Source: Hyphomicrobiales bacterium (GTDB taxonomy: Bacteria > Pseudomonadota > Alphaproteobacteria > Rhizobiales > Rhizobiaceae). Taken from it: a stretch of 64,000 nucleotides of DNA. The position numbers were made by a program, and so were the translations under genes. Below are positions 54,601-63,018 of the stretch, piece by piece (within the stretch, counting starts at the first letter, position 1; each line of letters begins with the position of its first letter). The notes under the pieces are model-generated. The model searched no databases, had not been told where the DNA came from, and was given only the letters and a program-made list of their open reading frames with translations. The DNA lies in NCBI GenBank assembly GCA_900473045.1, contig UCKS01000051.1:1-64000 (forward strand), given 5' to 3'.

Positions 54601-57120
54601 GAACAGGCTGAAGATCAGCACGAACTGCCAGACCAGCGCCTCCGTCGGCTCCATGTAATACCACCCCATGACCGAGGCGATCAGCCAGGCACAGGGGATC
54701 AACGAACGGCGCAGATTGTCGTACATCTTCCAGCGGCCGAGCATGCTGACGCCGTTGGACAGATTGAACATATACGGCAGAAGCTGCCAGTCGCCGCGTG
54801 CCCAGCGATGCTGGCGCGACATCTCGACCTCGTAGCGGATCGGGAAATCCTCGACCAGCTCGACATCGCTGACCAGTGCGCAATGCGCCAGCGAGCCTTC
54901 AAGCAGATCGTGGCTGAGAACCGCGTTTTCCTCGATCTTGCCCTTCAGCGCTGCCTCGAAGGCATCGACGTGATAGAGGCCCTTGCCGGTGAACGTGCCT
55001 TCTCCGGCGACGTCCTGATAGACGTCGGATACCGTGAAGACATAGGGGTCGATACCACGGTTGACCGAGAAGATGCGCTGGAATGCCGACGCATCGCTGC
55101 CGGTTGTCAGCGACGGGGTGACACGCGGCTGCAGGATGCCGTAACCGGCGGTGACCTTCTGGGTGACCGGATCGACGACCGGGCGGTTGATCGGATGATA
55201 GAGTTTGCCGACGAGCTTGGTCACCGCATCGCGCATCAGGCGCGTGTCGGAATCGAGCGTCATGACGTACTGAACGTTTTCAGGAACCGTGTTGGCGCCG
55301 GCAAGGAAGCTGGTGTCGCTGTCGCCGCGCAGAAGCAGGTTCAGCTCATGCAGCTTGCCGCGCTTGCGCTCCCAGCCCATCCAGGCGCCTTCGGCTTCGT
55401 TGTAGAGGCGGCGGCGGTGCAGCAGGTAAAAGCGGGTGCGGCCGTCATGGGCGTAGCGGGCACTCAGCGTTTCGATCTCGGCCTTGGCATATTCCAGCAC
55501 ATCGACATCGGCAGCTGTTTCCTCTTCAGCGCTATCGACCCAGTCGCTGACCAGCGCGAAATAGATTTCGCCCTTCGGATTGGCGAGATAGTGAACTTCG
55601 AGATTGCGCACCAGCTCATCGACATGGTCGCGCTTGGCGATCAGACAGGGGACGACGACGAGGGTTCGCGCATCCTCCGGAATCCCCTCGAGGAATTCGT
55701 ATCCGACCAGCCGCGACGGCGTGACGAAGAGCGTGACCAGCGTGTTGAACAGACCGGCCGCACCTTCCGAAGCCGGCAATGCGAACAGCAAAAGCATGAT
55801 CAGCTTGGCGCCGGTCGGGATTTCCATCGGGCTGACGAAAAAATAGACCGCTATCATCGCCAGAATGGTCAGGAAGATATTTGGCCCGGCAATGGCAAAC
55901 CAGTCGAGCTTGCGGCCAAGCCGGATGATGGTCTGGAGGAGTGACGGACGATAGCCGATCTTTTCTTCCAGCAGGCGGCGCTGCTTGCCGACGAGGAAGC
56001 CGCCGACATTCGGCTCATGCGGCATGTCGATCGCGCTGGCCTCGGCCTTGACCATGGCAAGCGCGATCTGGGTGACTTCAAGTTCGGAGCTGCCGGAACG
56101 GCGCGCCAGCCGCTCAATAGTATTGCGGTACTTGTTGCGCGATCCGAAATCGAGGGAGGAGTAGTCCGAGCCCTCACGCAATGCGTCGTCCAACTTGCTG
56201 ACGCTTTCGAACCAGACAGCCCAATCGTTGTCGTCGATTTCACGCAGGCTGCGGATGATGTTGCTCATCGTCGCATTGCCCGACGACAGACGGTTCTGCT
56301 CGGCGACCAGAGCCTCCTCGACGTCGCTCCCACGCTTTTCCAGCTGTTCTTCCAGCCAGGTGATGACGAAGCCGGAGGTCTGCGATCCATCGCGAAGCCG
56401 GTAGAGCAACTGGGCGGCAAAGGTATTGTCGGCACAGAGCGGCTCGGCTTCCGCAAGCACCGACTTGAATTTCTCGGGCGTACCCAGACGGACGATCTGG
56501 TCGGCGACGTCGTTTGCCTTGTTGCGCATGTTGCGCGACCGGTCGACGCGAATGGCGATGCGCCGCAGATTTTCGATCAGCACGAAGCGGACGATGGACG
56601 GCAACGCCCACAATTCGCCAATCTTGAAGGTCTCATGCTCCTGGAAGCCAGCGACCATGGCCGTCAGGCTTTCGCGTGAAACCGTGCTGTGGGTGTGGGC
56701 GATATAGAGCCAGGCGAGCGCCATGGTGCGCGGGATCGTCGTGCCGGCAACCGGCAGGGTGGGCAGCTGACGATAGAACTTGCGCGGAAAATCGCGCCGC
56801 ACTTCCTGGATCGATTCTTCAACCAGATAATGATTGTCGAGCAGCCATTCTGCGGCAGGCGTGATCGAAGCACCAGCTTCGACATCGGTCGCCGTCACCT
56901 TGTAGACGCGGAAAATCTCGTCTTCGTTCTCGCGGTGGCGGGGACGGAACTCGAACGGAAAGAACCCTGGCAGGGACGAAACGCCGTCGCGGGCGAGCGC
57001 TGCACCGCATTCATGAAGCTCATCGATGGTGAAATAGGTCGAGCGGATCGAATCGTTGTAATCGATCGGCTCGATCTCGGCTTCGCGTTGCGGCGTGGAC
57101 GGCGTGTTATGAAGGGGCAT
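48631..57120 (-). CDS. ndvB: Cyclic beta-1,2-glucan synthase NdvB/ChvB
   Basis: About 2829-aa membrane enzyme that starts, extends, trims and closes cyclic beta-1,2-glucan from UDP-glucose. N-terminal domain, then membrane helices flanking the GT84 glycosyltransferase (MTLDSDTRL metal site; SRQHRWARGDW in place of QxxRW), a middle glycoamylase-like region, and the GH94 phosphorylase domain at the end with GGDWNDGMNRVG (catalytic Asp) that sets ring size. It is intact. ATG 57120 gives the family length (about 2830); GTG 57210 would add 30 residues, and neither has a good ribosome site. Needed for hypo-osmotic growth and for plant attachment or invasion in relatives. Confidence 0.96.
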   Translation of the reverse strand: MPLHNTPSTPQREAEIEPIDYNDSIRSTYFTIDELHECGAALARDGVSSLPGFFPFEFRPRHRENEDEIFRVYKVTATDVEAGASITPAAEWLLDNHYLVEESIQEVRRDFPRKFYRQLPTLPVAGTTIPRTMALAWLYIAHTHSTVSRESLTAMVAGFQEHETFKIGELWALPSIVRFVLIENLRRIAIRVDRSRNMRNKANDVADQIVRLGTPEKFKSVLAEAEPLCADNTFAAQLLYRLRDGSQTSGFVITWLEEQLEKRGSDVEEALVAEQNRLSSGNATMSNIIRSLREIDDNDWAVWFESVSKLDDALREGSDYSSLDFGSRNKYRNTIERLARRSGSSELEVTQIALAMVKAEASAIDMPHEPNVGGFLVGKQRRLLEEKIGYRPSLLQTIIRLGRKLDWFAIAGPNIFLTILAMIAVYFFVSPMEIPTGAKLIMLLLFALPASEGAAGLFNTLVTLFVTPSRLVGYEFLEGIPEDARTLVVVPCLIAKRDHVDELVRNLEVHYLANPKGEIYFALVSDWVDSAEEETAADVDVLEYAKAEIETLSARYAHDGRTRFYLLHRRRLYNEAEGAWMGWERKRGKLHELNLLLRGDSDTSFLAGANTVPENVQYVMTLDSDTRLMRDAVTKLVGKLYHPINRPVVDPVTQKVTAGYGILQPRVTPSLTTGSDASAFQRIFSVNRGIDPYVFTVSDVYQDVAGEGTFTGKGLYHVDAFEAALKGKIEENAVLSHDLLEGSLAHCALVSDVELVEDFPIRYEVEMSRQHRWARGDWQLLPYMFNLSNGVSMLGRWKMYDNLRRSLIPCAWLIASVMGWYYMEPTEALVWQFVLIFSLFVAPTLSLISGIMPRRNDIVARAHLHAVLSEIQAANAQVALRIVFIAHSAAMMMDAIARSIYRTFVSGKLMLEWRTAAQVQSSAGGSILDYYRSMWIAPVLSVISLLLAAVSDTGLPFIGIPFALLWALSPAIAWFVSQSAETEDQLVVPDEVVEELRKIARRTWLYFEQFVTAEQHFLPPDNFQEIPHPILAERTSPTNIGVYLLSVMSARDFGWIGFEETIRRLEETVATVDRMPKYRGHLFNWYKTDTLETMEPKYVSAVDSGNLAGHLIAVSSMCRDWAEAPSAHVQGNLDGIGDVASILSEILADLPDDRKTVRPLRRLMEERIAGFQNALAAVKREHEFASIRVINLAVLARDIHKLTVNLDHEVKSAQSGEVTKWATMLVNTCEAHIADGVFDLGAIETLRQRLIVIRDRARDIAFTMDFSFLFRPERRLLSIGYRVNANELDEACYDLLASEARLTSLFAIAKGDLPTEHWYKLGRPIVPIGARGALISWSGSMFEYLMPPLVMQERQGGILNQTNNLIVQEQMNHGRRLGTPWGISEAAFNARDHELTYQYTNFGVPTLGLKRGLGQNAVIAPYASILASMYDPKAAIANLERLRGLGALGVYGFHDAVDFTPTRVPEGKTCAVVRNYYAHHHGMSIAAVANVVFNGRLREWFHADPVIEAAELLLQEKAPRDIPIINTKKEPESLGKGQEDLLRPEVRVITNPLAKDRETVFLSNGHYAVMLTATGSGYSRWNGQTVARWKADPTEDRSGTFIFLRDTTTGDWWSATAEPRRAEGEKTTTRFGDDKAEFIKTVGDLTSEVECIVATEHDAEGRRVILLNTGTEDRFIEVTSYAEPVLTTDDTDSAHPLFAKMFLKTEVDPKGDVIRVTRNKRSPSEPDMQVAHLIVDNAASTRHTEAETDRRRFIGTGRTLAEAQAFDTDAKLSGSDGYTLDPIVSLRRVVRVPAGKKVSVIFWTIAAPNRQDIDKAVDRYRHPDSFNHEVIHAWTRSQVQMRHVGVTSQEAASFQMLGRYLVYPDMQLRADTATVQAGLAPQSALWPLSISGDFPIFAVRINDDIDLGIAREALRAQEYLRSRGVTADLVIINERASSYAQDMQHTLDAMAENLRLRGLSDGPRQHIFAVRRDIMEPQTWSALLSASRAVFHARNGKISDQISRAENLLAKPSPKEDIPAAPLLAVIPEDSSAKTVEINGEGLDFWNGYGGFSADGREYVTRLRGGEATPQPWINVISNEAFGFHVAAEGAAFTWGRNSRDYQLTPWTNDPVINRPGEAIFIRDMDSGAVLSPYAGLSRRKSVQFETRHGLGYSVFKSSQDGLEIEVGQTVHRTAPVKYLRLRLNNTTREARSLKIYGYAEWVLGNNRAKTAPFILSHQDEASGAVLATNPYSIDYSGRTAFLAASDMPSGFTSSRREFLGQGGSIYAPQAVLDGGVLSGAIEADGDPCAAIVVDVTLEPGATRELTFYVGDSDNAGQALKHLAEARKNTFETVLEASNSYWQDFTGVLQIETPDKAFDNMVNAWLPYQSLGCRILARSAFYQASGAFGFRDQLQDTLAFIVHRPELARSQILNAAARQFVEGDVLHWWLPNTGAGVRTLISDDVVWLGHAVQHYCSVTGNKDILDEQIAFIEGAALEPGQHDSFYQPTVSERRASLYEHCALALDLAIARKGENGLPLILGGDWNDGMNRVGIEGRGTSVWLGWFLAATLRSFLVIARERGDTKRVSAWEAHLASLKKALETAGWDGNHYRRGYYDDGTPLGSAESSECRIDSIAQSWSVLSGEGDAARSAEAMDAVLAELADGDHQIIRLFTPPLSGTAQDPGYIKAYPPGVRENGGQYTHAATWVVLALAAQNRTEDAWRAFEMLNPVNHSKDRQSADHYRVEPYVVAADIYGDGTLTGRGGWTWYTGSAAWLYRAAVEGILGIRRQGDRLIIQPVLPKDWEGFSATLTIDGKAHVISVTKNAENGEPIVSVNNTVTKNAHKGVLL

Positions 57121-57210
57121 GGGTACGGGTTCTGGATCCAAGCGGTGTTGAAGGGTCCGGTTGTCGTGCCGGATGGGCGGCTGCCCTGATTTTTGGTTCT
57201 GCGCTTCCAC

Positions 57211-57595
57211 GATCCTAGCTGTCCGTCTGCGCTCTGCCGAAAGCCATCAGGTCGCGCGCGCACGGGAAACCGAAAAGTTTGGCAATGCCCGGACGGGCTT
57301 TGGAAGGTGTGAAAACGACAGTCGCTTCGCTAACAAGGCTGCGTGGTGCAAGAAATTGGCATTTTTTAGCCGTAGTGCCAATATGTTGCAAGAAGCGCGG
57401 CCAACGTTCTGGGCGAATTCGCGTGTGCCGCGCAAAAGAAAGCGCAGCATACACTTTTTTCGTCTCAACCAATCCCGGGAAATGGTGCACAACTGCATCT
57501 TTGAGGCTGTTCATCCAGACAGGAACGCGCATCGCTGAAAAAGGTTCCACCCTCGATATTGCGTTGCAACAATAACTTAGGGCGCCGGCCAGCGC
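57211..57595. other. Intergenic region between ndvB and the lysR gene
   Basis: Contains the ndvB promoter and leader. Open frames on both strands are short, overlap each other and lack ribosome sites. No hairpin with a T-run, repeat or known RNA was recognised. Confidence 0.4.
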
Positions 57596-58489
57596 TCAAC
57601 CCACCTTCTTGACGATCCACTCCCGGAACGCCTGGCTGACCGGATTTTCCAGCTTTCCCTCCGGCACGACGAGGTAATAGCTGTTTTCGGTCTGCATCGG
57701 CCGGTCGAAGACCACACGCAGCCGGTCGGCCGCAAGTTCCTGCTCGATCAGGTAGCGCGGCAACAGTGCAAAGCCGAGACCGACGATTGCGGCCTCGATG
57801 ACCATTGAAAACTGGTCGAACCGATTGCCGCGATAGGCCGACTTCATCTCGCCACCATTGCTTTCGAACCATTGCGCCCACATTTTCGGCCGCGTGGCGA
57901 GGTGAAGCAGCGGCTTGTGCTCCAGTTCACCCGGATCCTTCATCGGGTTGAGAGCCAGAAGGGCCGGGCTTGCCACCGGCACGATGATCTCGCTGCAGAG
58001 GTAGCTACAGGTGGCATGCGCCCAGACCGGCTGGCCGTAATGAATGGCAAGGTCGAAGTTCTGCTCTTCAAAGTCAAACGGCTGTGACCGCGAGGCGATG
58101 TTGATCACCGTGCCCGGATGCTGATTGAGAAAGTCCGGCAGGCGCGGCGTCAGCCAGCGGCTGCCGAAGGTCGGCAGCGAAGCAACGGAGAGCGTCGATT
58201 CCGAACGCGCCGACGCCATGGCGCGAACCATCAACTCCTCCGACTGGGTCAGCAGCCGGCGCACCTCGGGTAAAAATTTCTGGCCGGCATCGGACAGAAT
58301 GACCCGCTGGCGGATGCGCTCGAACAAGAGCACGCCGATCTGGCTTTCGAGGTCCTTGATCTGGCGGCTGACAGCACTCTGGGTCAGGTTCAGCTCGGCG
58401 GCGGCCTGCGTAAAGCTGCCATGACGCGCGGCACATTCGAATGCCTGCAGCGTGGTGACATCCGGGACCAGTCTTCTGCTCAACTTCAT
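57596..58489 (-). CDS. LysR-family regulator, probably of the lysine-degradation operon
   Basis: 297 aa. Winged helix at residues 12-70 (LQAFECAARHGSFTQAAAELNLTQSAVSRQIKDLE) and a periplasmic-binding-like effector domain with the GcvA-type pattern (FDLAIHYGQPVW, LPRYLIEQELAADRL). It is divergent from hglS with 115 bp between, so it likely controls the four-gene operon; the effector could be a lysine-pathway intermediate. Position-based inference; the family call is firm. Confidence 0.9.
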   Translation of the reverse strand: MKLSRRLVPDVTTLQAFECAARHGSFTQAAAELNLTQSAVSRQIKDLESQIGVLLFERIRQRVILSDAGQKFLPEVRRLLTQSEELMVRAMASARSESTLSVASLPTFGSRWLTPRLPDFLNQHPGTVINIASRSQPFDFEEQNFDLAIHYGQPVWAHATCSYLCSEIIVPVASPALLALNPMKDPGELEHKPLLHLATRPKMWAQWFESNGGEMKSAYRGNRFDQFSMVIEAAIVGLGFALLPRYLIEQELAADRLRVVFDRPMQTENSYYLVVPEGKLENPVSQAFREWIVKKVG

Positions 58490-58604
58490 TCCAGCCTCGC
58501 ATGATCATAGTCACAACCGTCGCAATCAATGCCCGTTCGCCCCATATATGATACGAATTGAGAATGATCACCGTTATCCCTTCCATACTGCGAGGCGCGT
58601 TGCC

Positions 58605-60005
58605 GTGAAAGAGAATAGTTTCGTATCCACCGACCTTATCCGCTCGACCTTTTCCGCAGCGATGTCGGCCATGTACCGTACCGAGGTGCCAGCCTATGGC
58701 ACTTTGATGGAACTGGTGGGCAAGGTGAACGCCGAAACGCTCGCCGCCGACCCGGAACTGCAGGCGCGTCTGGAAGACACGGATTCGCTGGACCGCATCT
58801 CCGAAGAGCGCCACGGTGCCATCCGGCTCGGCACGCCCGCTGAACTCTCGATGATGCGCCGCGTCTTTGCCGTCATGGGCATGCTGCCGGTCGGCTACTA
58901 CGATCTGTCGACTGCCGGCGTCCCGGTTCATTCGACGGCCTTTCGCCCGGTCGGCGATGCGGCCCTGAAGAAAAACCCGTTTCGCGTTTTCACTTCGCTG
59001 CTGCGTCTTGACCTGATTGCCGACGAAGCGCTGCGCAATGAAGCCGAACAGATCCTGTCGAAGCGTCAGATCTTTACCGATGGCGTTATCGCGCTGACGG
59101 AAAAGGCCGAGAAACAGGGTGGCCTCGACAAGGTCGATGCCGAGCATTTCGTCGCCGAGGCGCTCGAAACCTTCCGCTGGCACGACAGGGCCAATGTCAG
59201 CCCCGACATGTACCACCGCCTGCATGACGCCCACCGGCTGATCGCCGATGTGGTCTCTTTCAAAGGCCCGCATATCAACCACCTGACGCCGCGCACGCTG
59301 GATATCGATGCCGTCCAGGCGCGCATGCCCGACTACAAGATCGATCCGAAGGCGACGATCGAAGGCCCGCCGACCCGCAAATGCGCCATCCTCCTGCGTC
59401 AGACTTCGTTCAAGGCACTTGAAGAAGCGGTTTCGTTCCAGGCCGAAGACGGCAGCTGGCATGAGGGCTCGCACACCGCCCGCTTCGGCGAGATCGAACA
59501 GCGCGGCATTGCGCTGACCCCGAAGGGCCGTGCGCTCTACGACGACCTGCTTAATGCGTCGCGCAAGATCGTCCGCCCGGCCGCAGACGGCTCGAATGCG
59601 GTGGACTATGAAAAAGCGCTTTCGGATGCCTTCGTTCCGTTCCCCGATACCTGGGCCGGCATCCGCGCCGATGGTCTCGGTTATTTCGCCTATTCGCTGA
59701 CCGCCAAGGGCCGCAACGCAAAGGCCGATGCGTCCACGAGCCTTGACAGCCTGATCGCTGCCGGTCTCGTTCAGTTCGACCCGATCGTCTACGAGGACTT
59801 CCTGCCCGTCAGCGCTGCCGGCATCTTCCAATCCAATCTCGGCGACGATGCCGCCCAGGAGTTTGTCGCAAGCCCGAACCAGCAGCGCTTCGAGTTCGAT
59901 CTCGGCGCCAAGGTGCTGAACGAGTTCGATCATTATGCCGGTATCGAACAGGCTTCGATCGCCGATATCCGGCAGATGCTTTCGTCTGCGCAGGCGGCGG
60001 AGTAA
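58605..60005 (+). CDS. hglS: 2-oxoadipate dioxygenase/decarboxylase HglS
   Basis: 466-aa iron(II) enzyme of the DUF1338/YdcJ family. It converts 2-oxoadipate with O2 to D-2-hydroxyglutarate and CO2 in lysine breakdown. Counting from GTG 58605, the metal ligands fall at His70 (ERHGAIR) and His226 (HINHLT), with Glu near 296 (FGEIEQRG) and substrate Arg at 74, matching the positions known for Pseudomonas putida HglS (His70, Arg74, His226, Glu294). This numbering supports the GTG start. First gene of the operon; the next starts ten bases downstream. Confidence 0.92.
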   Translation: MKENSFVSTDLIRSTFSAAMSAMYRTEVPAYGTLMELVGKVNAETLAADPELQARLEDTDSLDRISEERHGAIRLGTPAELSMMRRVFAVMGMLPVGYYDLSTAGVPVHSTAFRPVGDAALKKNPFRVFTSLLRLDLIADEALRNEAEQILSKRQIFTDGVIALTEKAEKQGGLDKVDAEHFVAEALETFRWHDRANVSPDMYHRLHDAHRLIADVVSFKGPHINHLTPRTLDIDAVQARMPDYKIDPKATIEGPPTRKCAILLRQTSFKALEEAVSFQAEDGSWHEGSHTARFGEIEQRGIALTPKGRALYDDLLNASRKIVRPAADGSNAVDYEKALSDAFVPFPDTWAGIRADGLGYFAYSLTAKGRNAKADASTSLDSLIAAGLVQFDPIVYEDFLPVSAAGIFQSNLGDDAAQEFVASPNQQRFEFDLGAKVLNEFDHYAGIEQASIADIRQMLSSAQAAE

Positions 60006-60015
60006 AGCTGAAACG

Positions 60016-61437
60016 ATGATCGACCAGAACCACGTCACAGCACTGACCGCACGTCTCGGTGACAAGGGCATTGTCACCGAAGGCAGTGACGTGGCGTCCT
60101 ACCAGACCGGCGCGCGCTACGATCAGGGTCGCGCTGCCATCGTCCTGCGTCCGCAGACCACCGAAGAGGTGTCGGCGGCCGTTTCCTATTGCGTCAAGAA
60201 CGGCATCGTTCTCATTCCGCAATCGGGCAATACCGGGCTTGTGTCCGGCTCAACCCCGGATTCGACCGGCGCCCAGGCCGTTCTCAGCCTCGACCGCATG
60301 ACGAAGCGCTTCGATCTCGACCTCGACAACCGCTCGCTGCGCGCAGATGCCGGTTTCCGGCTCTCCGACGTAAACCAGAAGCTCGAAAAACACGGTCTTT
60401 TCTTCCCGATCGACCTTGGCGCCGATCCGCGTTTGGGTGGCATGCTGGCCACCAATACCGGCGGTTCGCGCTTCCTGAAATACGGTGACGTGCGCCGCAA
60501 TACGCTCGGCATCAAGGTCGTGCTGGCCGATGAAGACGGCACGATCCTCGATCTGACCTCGGAACTGCGCAAGAACAATACCGGCATCGACTGGAAGCAG
60601 GTCTTCATCGGCACGTCCGGCGCCTTCGGCGTTATCACCGAATGCGTGCTGAATATCGAACCCCTGCCCAAACAGGTGGCGACCGCCTATCTGGTTCCGG
60701 CCAGCGGCGCCCATGTCATGCCGTTGCTGCGCGCCACGGAAGACAGGCTCGGCGCCTATCTCTCGGCCTTCGAGGGCATCTCGAAGAACTCGGTCACGGC
60801 GGCGCTCGATCATGTTCCTTCGCTGAAGAACCCGTTTCAGGGCGGCAACGTGCCTGACTATGTAATCCTCGCCGAAATTTCCCGTACCTGGGAACCGCGC
60901 GACGGCGAACAATCGCTCGATGCGGTTCTGGAAGCGGTGCTGGCCGAAATCTGGGAAACGGATGAAGCGCCGCTCGCCGATGCCTTCGTCGGTCCGGCCC
61001 ATGAAATGTGGTCGCTGCGCCATGCCCTGTCGGAAGGCGTGAAGCACTCCGGAAAACTGATCGCCTTTGATCTTTCCTTTCGCAGAGGTGATATCATGGC
61101 CTTCTGCGATCGCATGAAGGCCGATATGCCGCAAGCCTTCCCGGAGGTGACGATCTGCGATTTCGGCCATATCGGCGATGGCGGCGTGCATTTCAATCTC
61201 GTCGTGCCGAAGGACAGCGCTTCGGCATCGGATATGGATTTCGAGCGGCGGCTGCGCGACTGGGTGTTTGCCATCGCCGTCCAGGATTTCAACGGCAGCT
61301 TCAGTGCCGAACATGCCATCGGTCGCAAGAACCAGGCCTATTACGACCTTTATACGCAACAGAAGATCAAGGACATGGCCCAGGGCCTCAAAGCCATCAC
61401 CTCGCCGGGAGATCTCGGCGCGGTGCGCTTCGGATAG
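60016..61437 (+). CDS. FAD-linked D-2-hydroxyglutarate dehydrogenase
   Basis: A 473-aa GlcD/DLD-family flavoprotein. FAD-binding PCMH domain: VLRPQTTEEVSAAVSYC, IPQSGNTGLVSGS, DLGADPRLGGMLATNTGGSRFLKYGD. C-terminal metal-ligand region ICDFGHIGDGGVHFN and a terminal SAEHAIGRKNQAYY motif. In this operon the fitting reaction is oxidation of D-2-hydroxyglutarate, the HglS product, to 2-oxoglutarate, with electrons passed to an acceptor. D-lactate or other 2-hydroxyacids are alternatives. Confidence 0.88.
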   Translation: MIDQNHVTALTARLGDKGIVTEGSDVASYQTGARYDQGRAAIVLRPQTTEEVSAAVSYCVKNGIVLIPQSGNTGLVSGSTPDSTGAQAVLSLDRMTKRFDLDLDNRSLRADAGFRLSDVNQKLEKHGLFFPIDLGADPRLGGMLATNTGGSRFLKYGDVRRNTLGIKVVLADEDGTILDLTSELRKNNTGIDWKQVFIGTSGAFGVITECVLNIEPLPKQVATAYLVPASGAHVMPLLRATEDRLGAYLSAFEGISKNSVTAALDHVPSLKNPFQGGNVPDYVILAEISRTWEPRDGEQSLDAVLEAVLAEIWETDEAPLADAFVGPAHEMWSLRHALSEGVKHSGKLIAFDLSFRRGDIMAFCDRMKADMPQAFPEVTICDFGHIGDGGVHFNLVVPKDSASASDMDFERRLRDWVFAIAVQDFNGSFSAEHAIGRKNQAYYDLYTQQKIKDMAQGLKAITSPGDLGAVRFG

Positions 61438-61470
61438 TCCTTCGACCAAGAAAACGGGAGTTTGCTCATC

Positions 61471-63003
61471 ATGAACATTGCAACGAAGTCGGTAAATGTC
61501 GTTCAGGAAACGGCCGCCCTTCTGGAGAAGCTCGGCGTCTCCAAGGAGCTCTACACGGGCGGCGACATGGCCTCCTTCTCGCCGGTCACCGGCGAACAGA
61601 TTGCCAGCCTGAAGACGGTTTCTGCCGCTGAAGCCGCTGCCAAGATCGAAAAGGCCGACGCGGCGTTTCGCGCCTGGCGTCTGGTGCCGGCGCCGAAGCG
61701 CGGCGAACTGATCCGCCTGCTCGGTGAAGAGCTGCGTGCCAGCAAGGCCGATCTCGGCCGTCTGGTTTCGATCGAAGCCGGCAAGATCACCTCGGAAGGC
61801 CTCGGCGAAGTTCAGGAAATGATCGACATCTGCGATTTCGCCGTCGGTCTCTCCCGCCAGCTCTATGGCCTGACCATTGCCACCGAGCGTCCCGGCCACC
61901 GCATGATGGAAACCTGGCATCCGCTCGGCGTCATCGGCGTCATCTCCGCCTTCAACTTCCCGGTCGCCGTCTGGGCCTGGAACTCGGCGCTTGCTCTCGT
62001 CTGCGGCAACGCCGTCGTCTGGAAGCCGTCGGAAAAGACCCCGCTCACCGCACTTGCATCGCAGGCTATCCTTGACCGTGCGATTGCCCGCTTCGGCGAT
62101 GCACCGGAAGGCCTGACACATGTCCTGATCGGCGACCGCACCATCGGCGAAGTCATGGTCGATCACCCGAAGGTGCCGCTGGTTTCGGCAACCGGTTCCA
62201 CCCGCATGGGCCGTGACGTCGGTCCGCGTCTGGCCAAGCGCTTTGCCCGCGCCATCCTCGAACTCGGCGGCAACAATGGCGGCATCGTCTGCCCCTCGGC
62301 CGATCTCGACATGGCGCTGCGCGCCATCGCCTTCGGCGCCATGGGCACGGCCGGCCAGCGTTGCACGACCCTGCGCCGCCTGTTCGTCCATGAAAGCGTC
62401 TACGACCAGCTCGTTCCGCGCCTGAAGAAGGCTTACACCAGCGTTTCGGTCGGCAACCCGCTGGAATCCACCGCCCTCGTCGGCCCGCTGGTCGACAAGC
62501 CGGCCTTCGACAACATGCAGAAGGCACTTGGCGAAGCCAAAGCCCATGGCGGCTCCGTCACCGGTGGCGAACGCGTCGATCTCGGCCACGCCAACAGCTA
62601 CTACGTCAAGCCGGCTCTCGTCGAAATGCCGAAGCAGGACGGCCCGGTTACCGAAGAAACCTTCGCACCGATCCTCTACGTCATGAAGTACAGCGATTTC
62701 GACGCCGCCGTTGCCGATCACAACGCGGTTGGTGCCGGCCTTTCCTCGTCGATCTTCACGCTCGACCTGCAGGAAGCCGAGCGCTTCCTGTCGCCTGATG
62801 GTTCCGACTGCGGCATCGCCAATGTCAACATCGGCACATCCGGTGCTGAAATCGGCGGCGCGTTCGGCGGCGAAAAGGAAACCGGCGGCGGCCGCGAATC
62901 CGGCTCGGACGCATGGCGCGCCTACATGCGCCGCGCCACCAACACGATCAACTATTCGAAGGCCCTGCCACTGGCACAGGGCGTCTCTTTCGACATCGAA
63001 TAA
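61471..63003 (+). CDS. amaB: L-aminoadipate-semialdehyde dehydrogenase (ALDH7 type)
   Basis: 510-aa NAD-dependent aldehyde dehydrogenase, close in pattern to ALDH7A1. The catalytic Glu is in ELGGNNGGIV, the catalytic Cys in GTAGQRCTTLRRLF, the cofactor loop in SATGSTRMGRDV, and the C-terminal GGAFGGEKETGGGRESGSDAW is an ALDH7 signature. It oxidises 2-aminoadipate 6-semialdehyde to 2-aminoadipate. ATG 61471 follows GGGAG by about ten bases. Third gene of the lysine operon. Confidence 0.92.
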   Translation: MNIATKSVNVVQETAALLEKLGVSKELYTGGDMASFSPVTGEQIASLKTVSAAEAAAKIEKADAAFRAWRLVPAPKRGELIRLLGEELRASKADLGRLVSIEAGKITSEGLGEVQEMIDICDFAVGLSRQLYGLTIATERPGHRMMETWHPLGVIGVISAFNFPVAVWAWNSALALVCGNAVVWKPSEKTPLTALASQAILDRAIARFGDAPEGLTHVLIGDRTIGEVMVDHPKVPLVSATGSTRMGRDVGPRLAKRFARAILELGGNNGGIVCPSADLDMALRAIAFGAMGTAGQRCTTLRRLFVHESVYDQLVPRLKKAYTSVSVGNPLESTALVGPLVDKPAFDNMQKALGEAKAHGGSVTGGERVDLGHANSYYVKPALVEMPKQDGPVTEETFAPILYVMKYSDFDAAVADHNAVGAGLSSSIFTLDLQEAERFLSPDGSDCGIANVNIGTSGAEIGGAFGGEKETGGGRESGSDAWRAYMRRATNTINYSKALPLAQGVSFDIE

Positions 63004-63018
63004 TCGATAGGATCGGTC

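Noticed and set aside
58074-60077. 667-codon minus-strand frame opposite hglS
   Set aside because: Antisense of HglS, whose metal ligands are exactly placed; its only known-looking part is out-of-frame LysR sequence.
60250-62721. 823-codon open frame on the minus strand across two lysine-operon genes
   Set aside because: It spans the boundary of two clear plus-strand genes and shows no domain or ribosome site.
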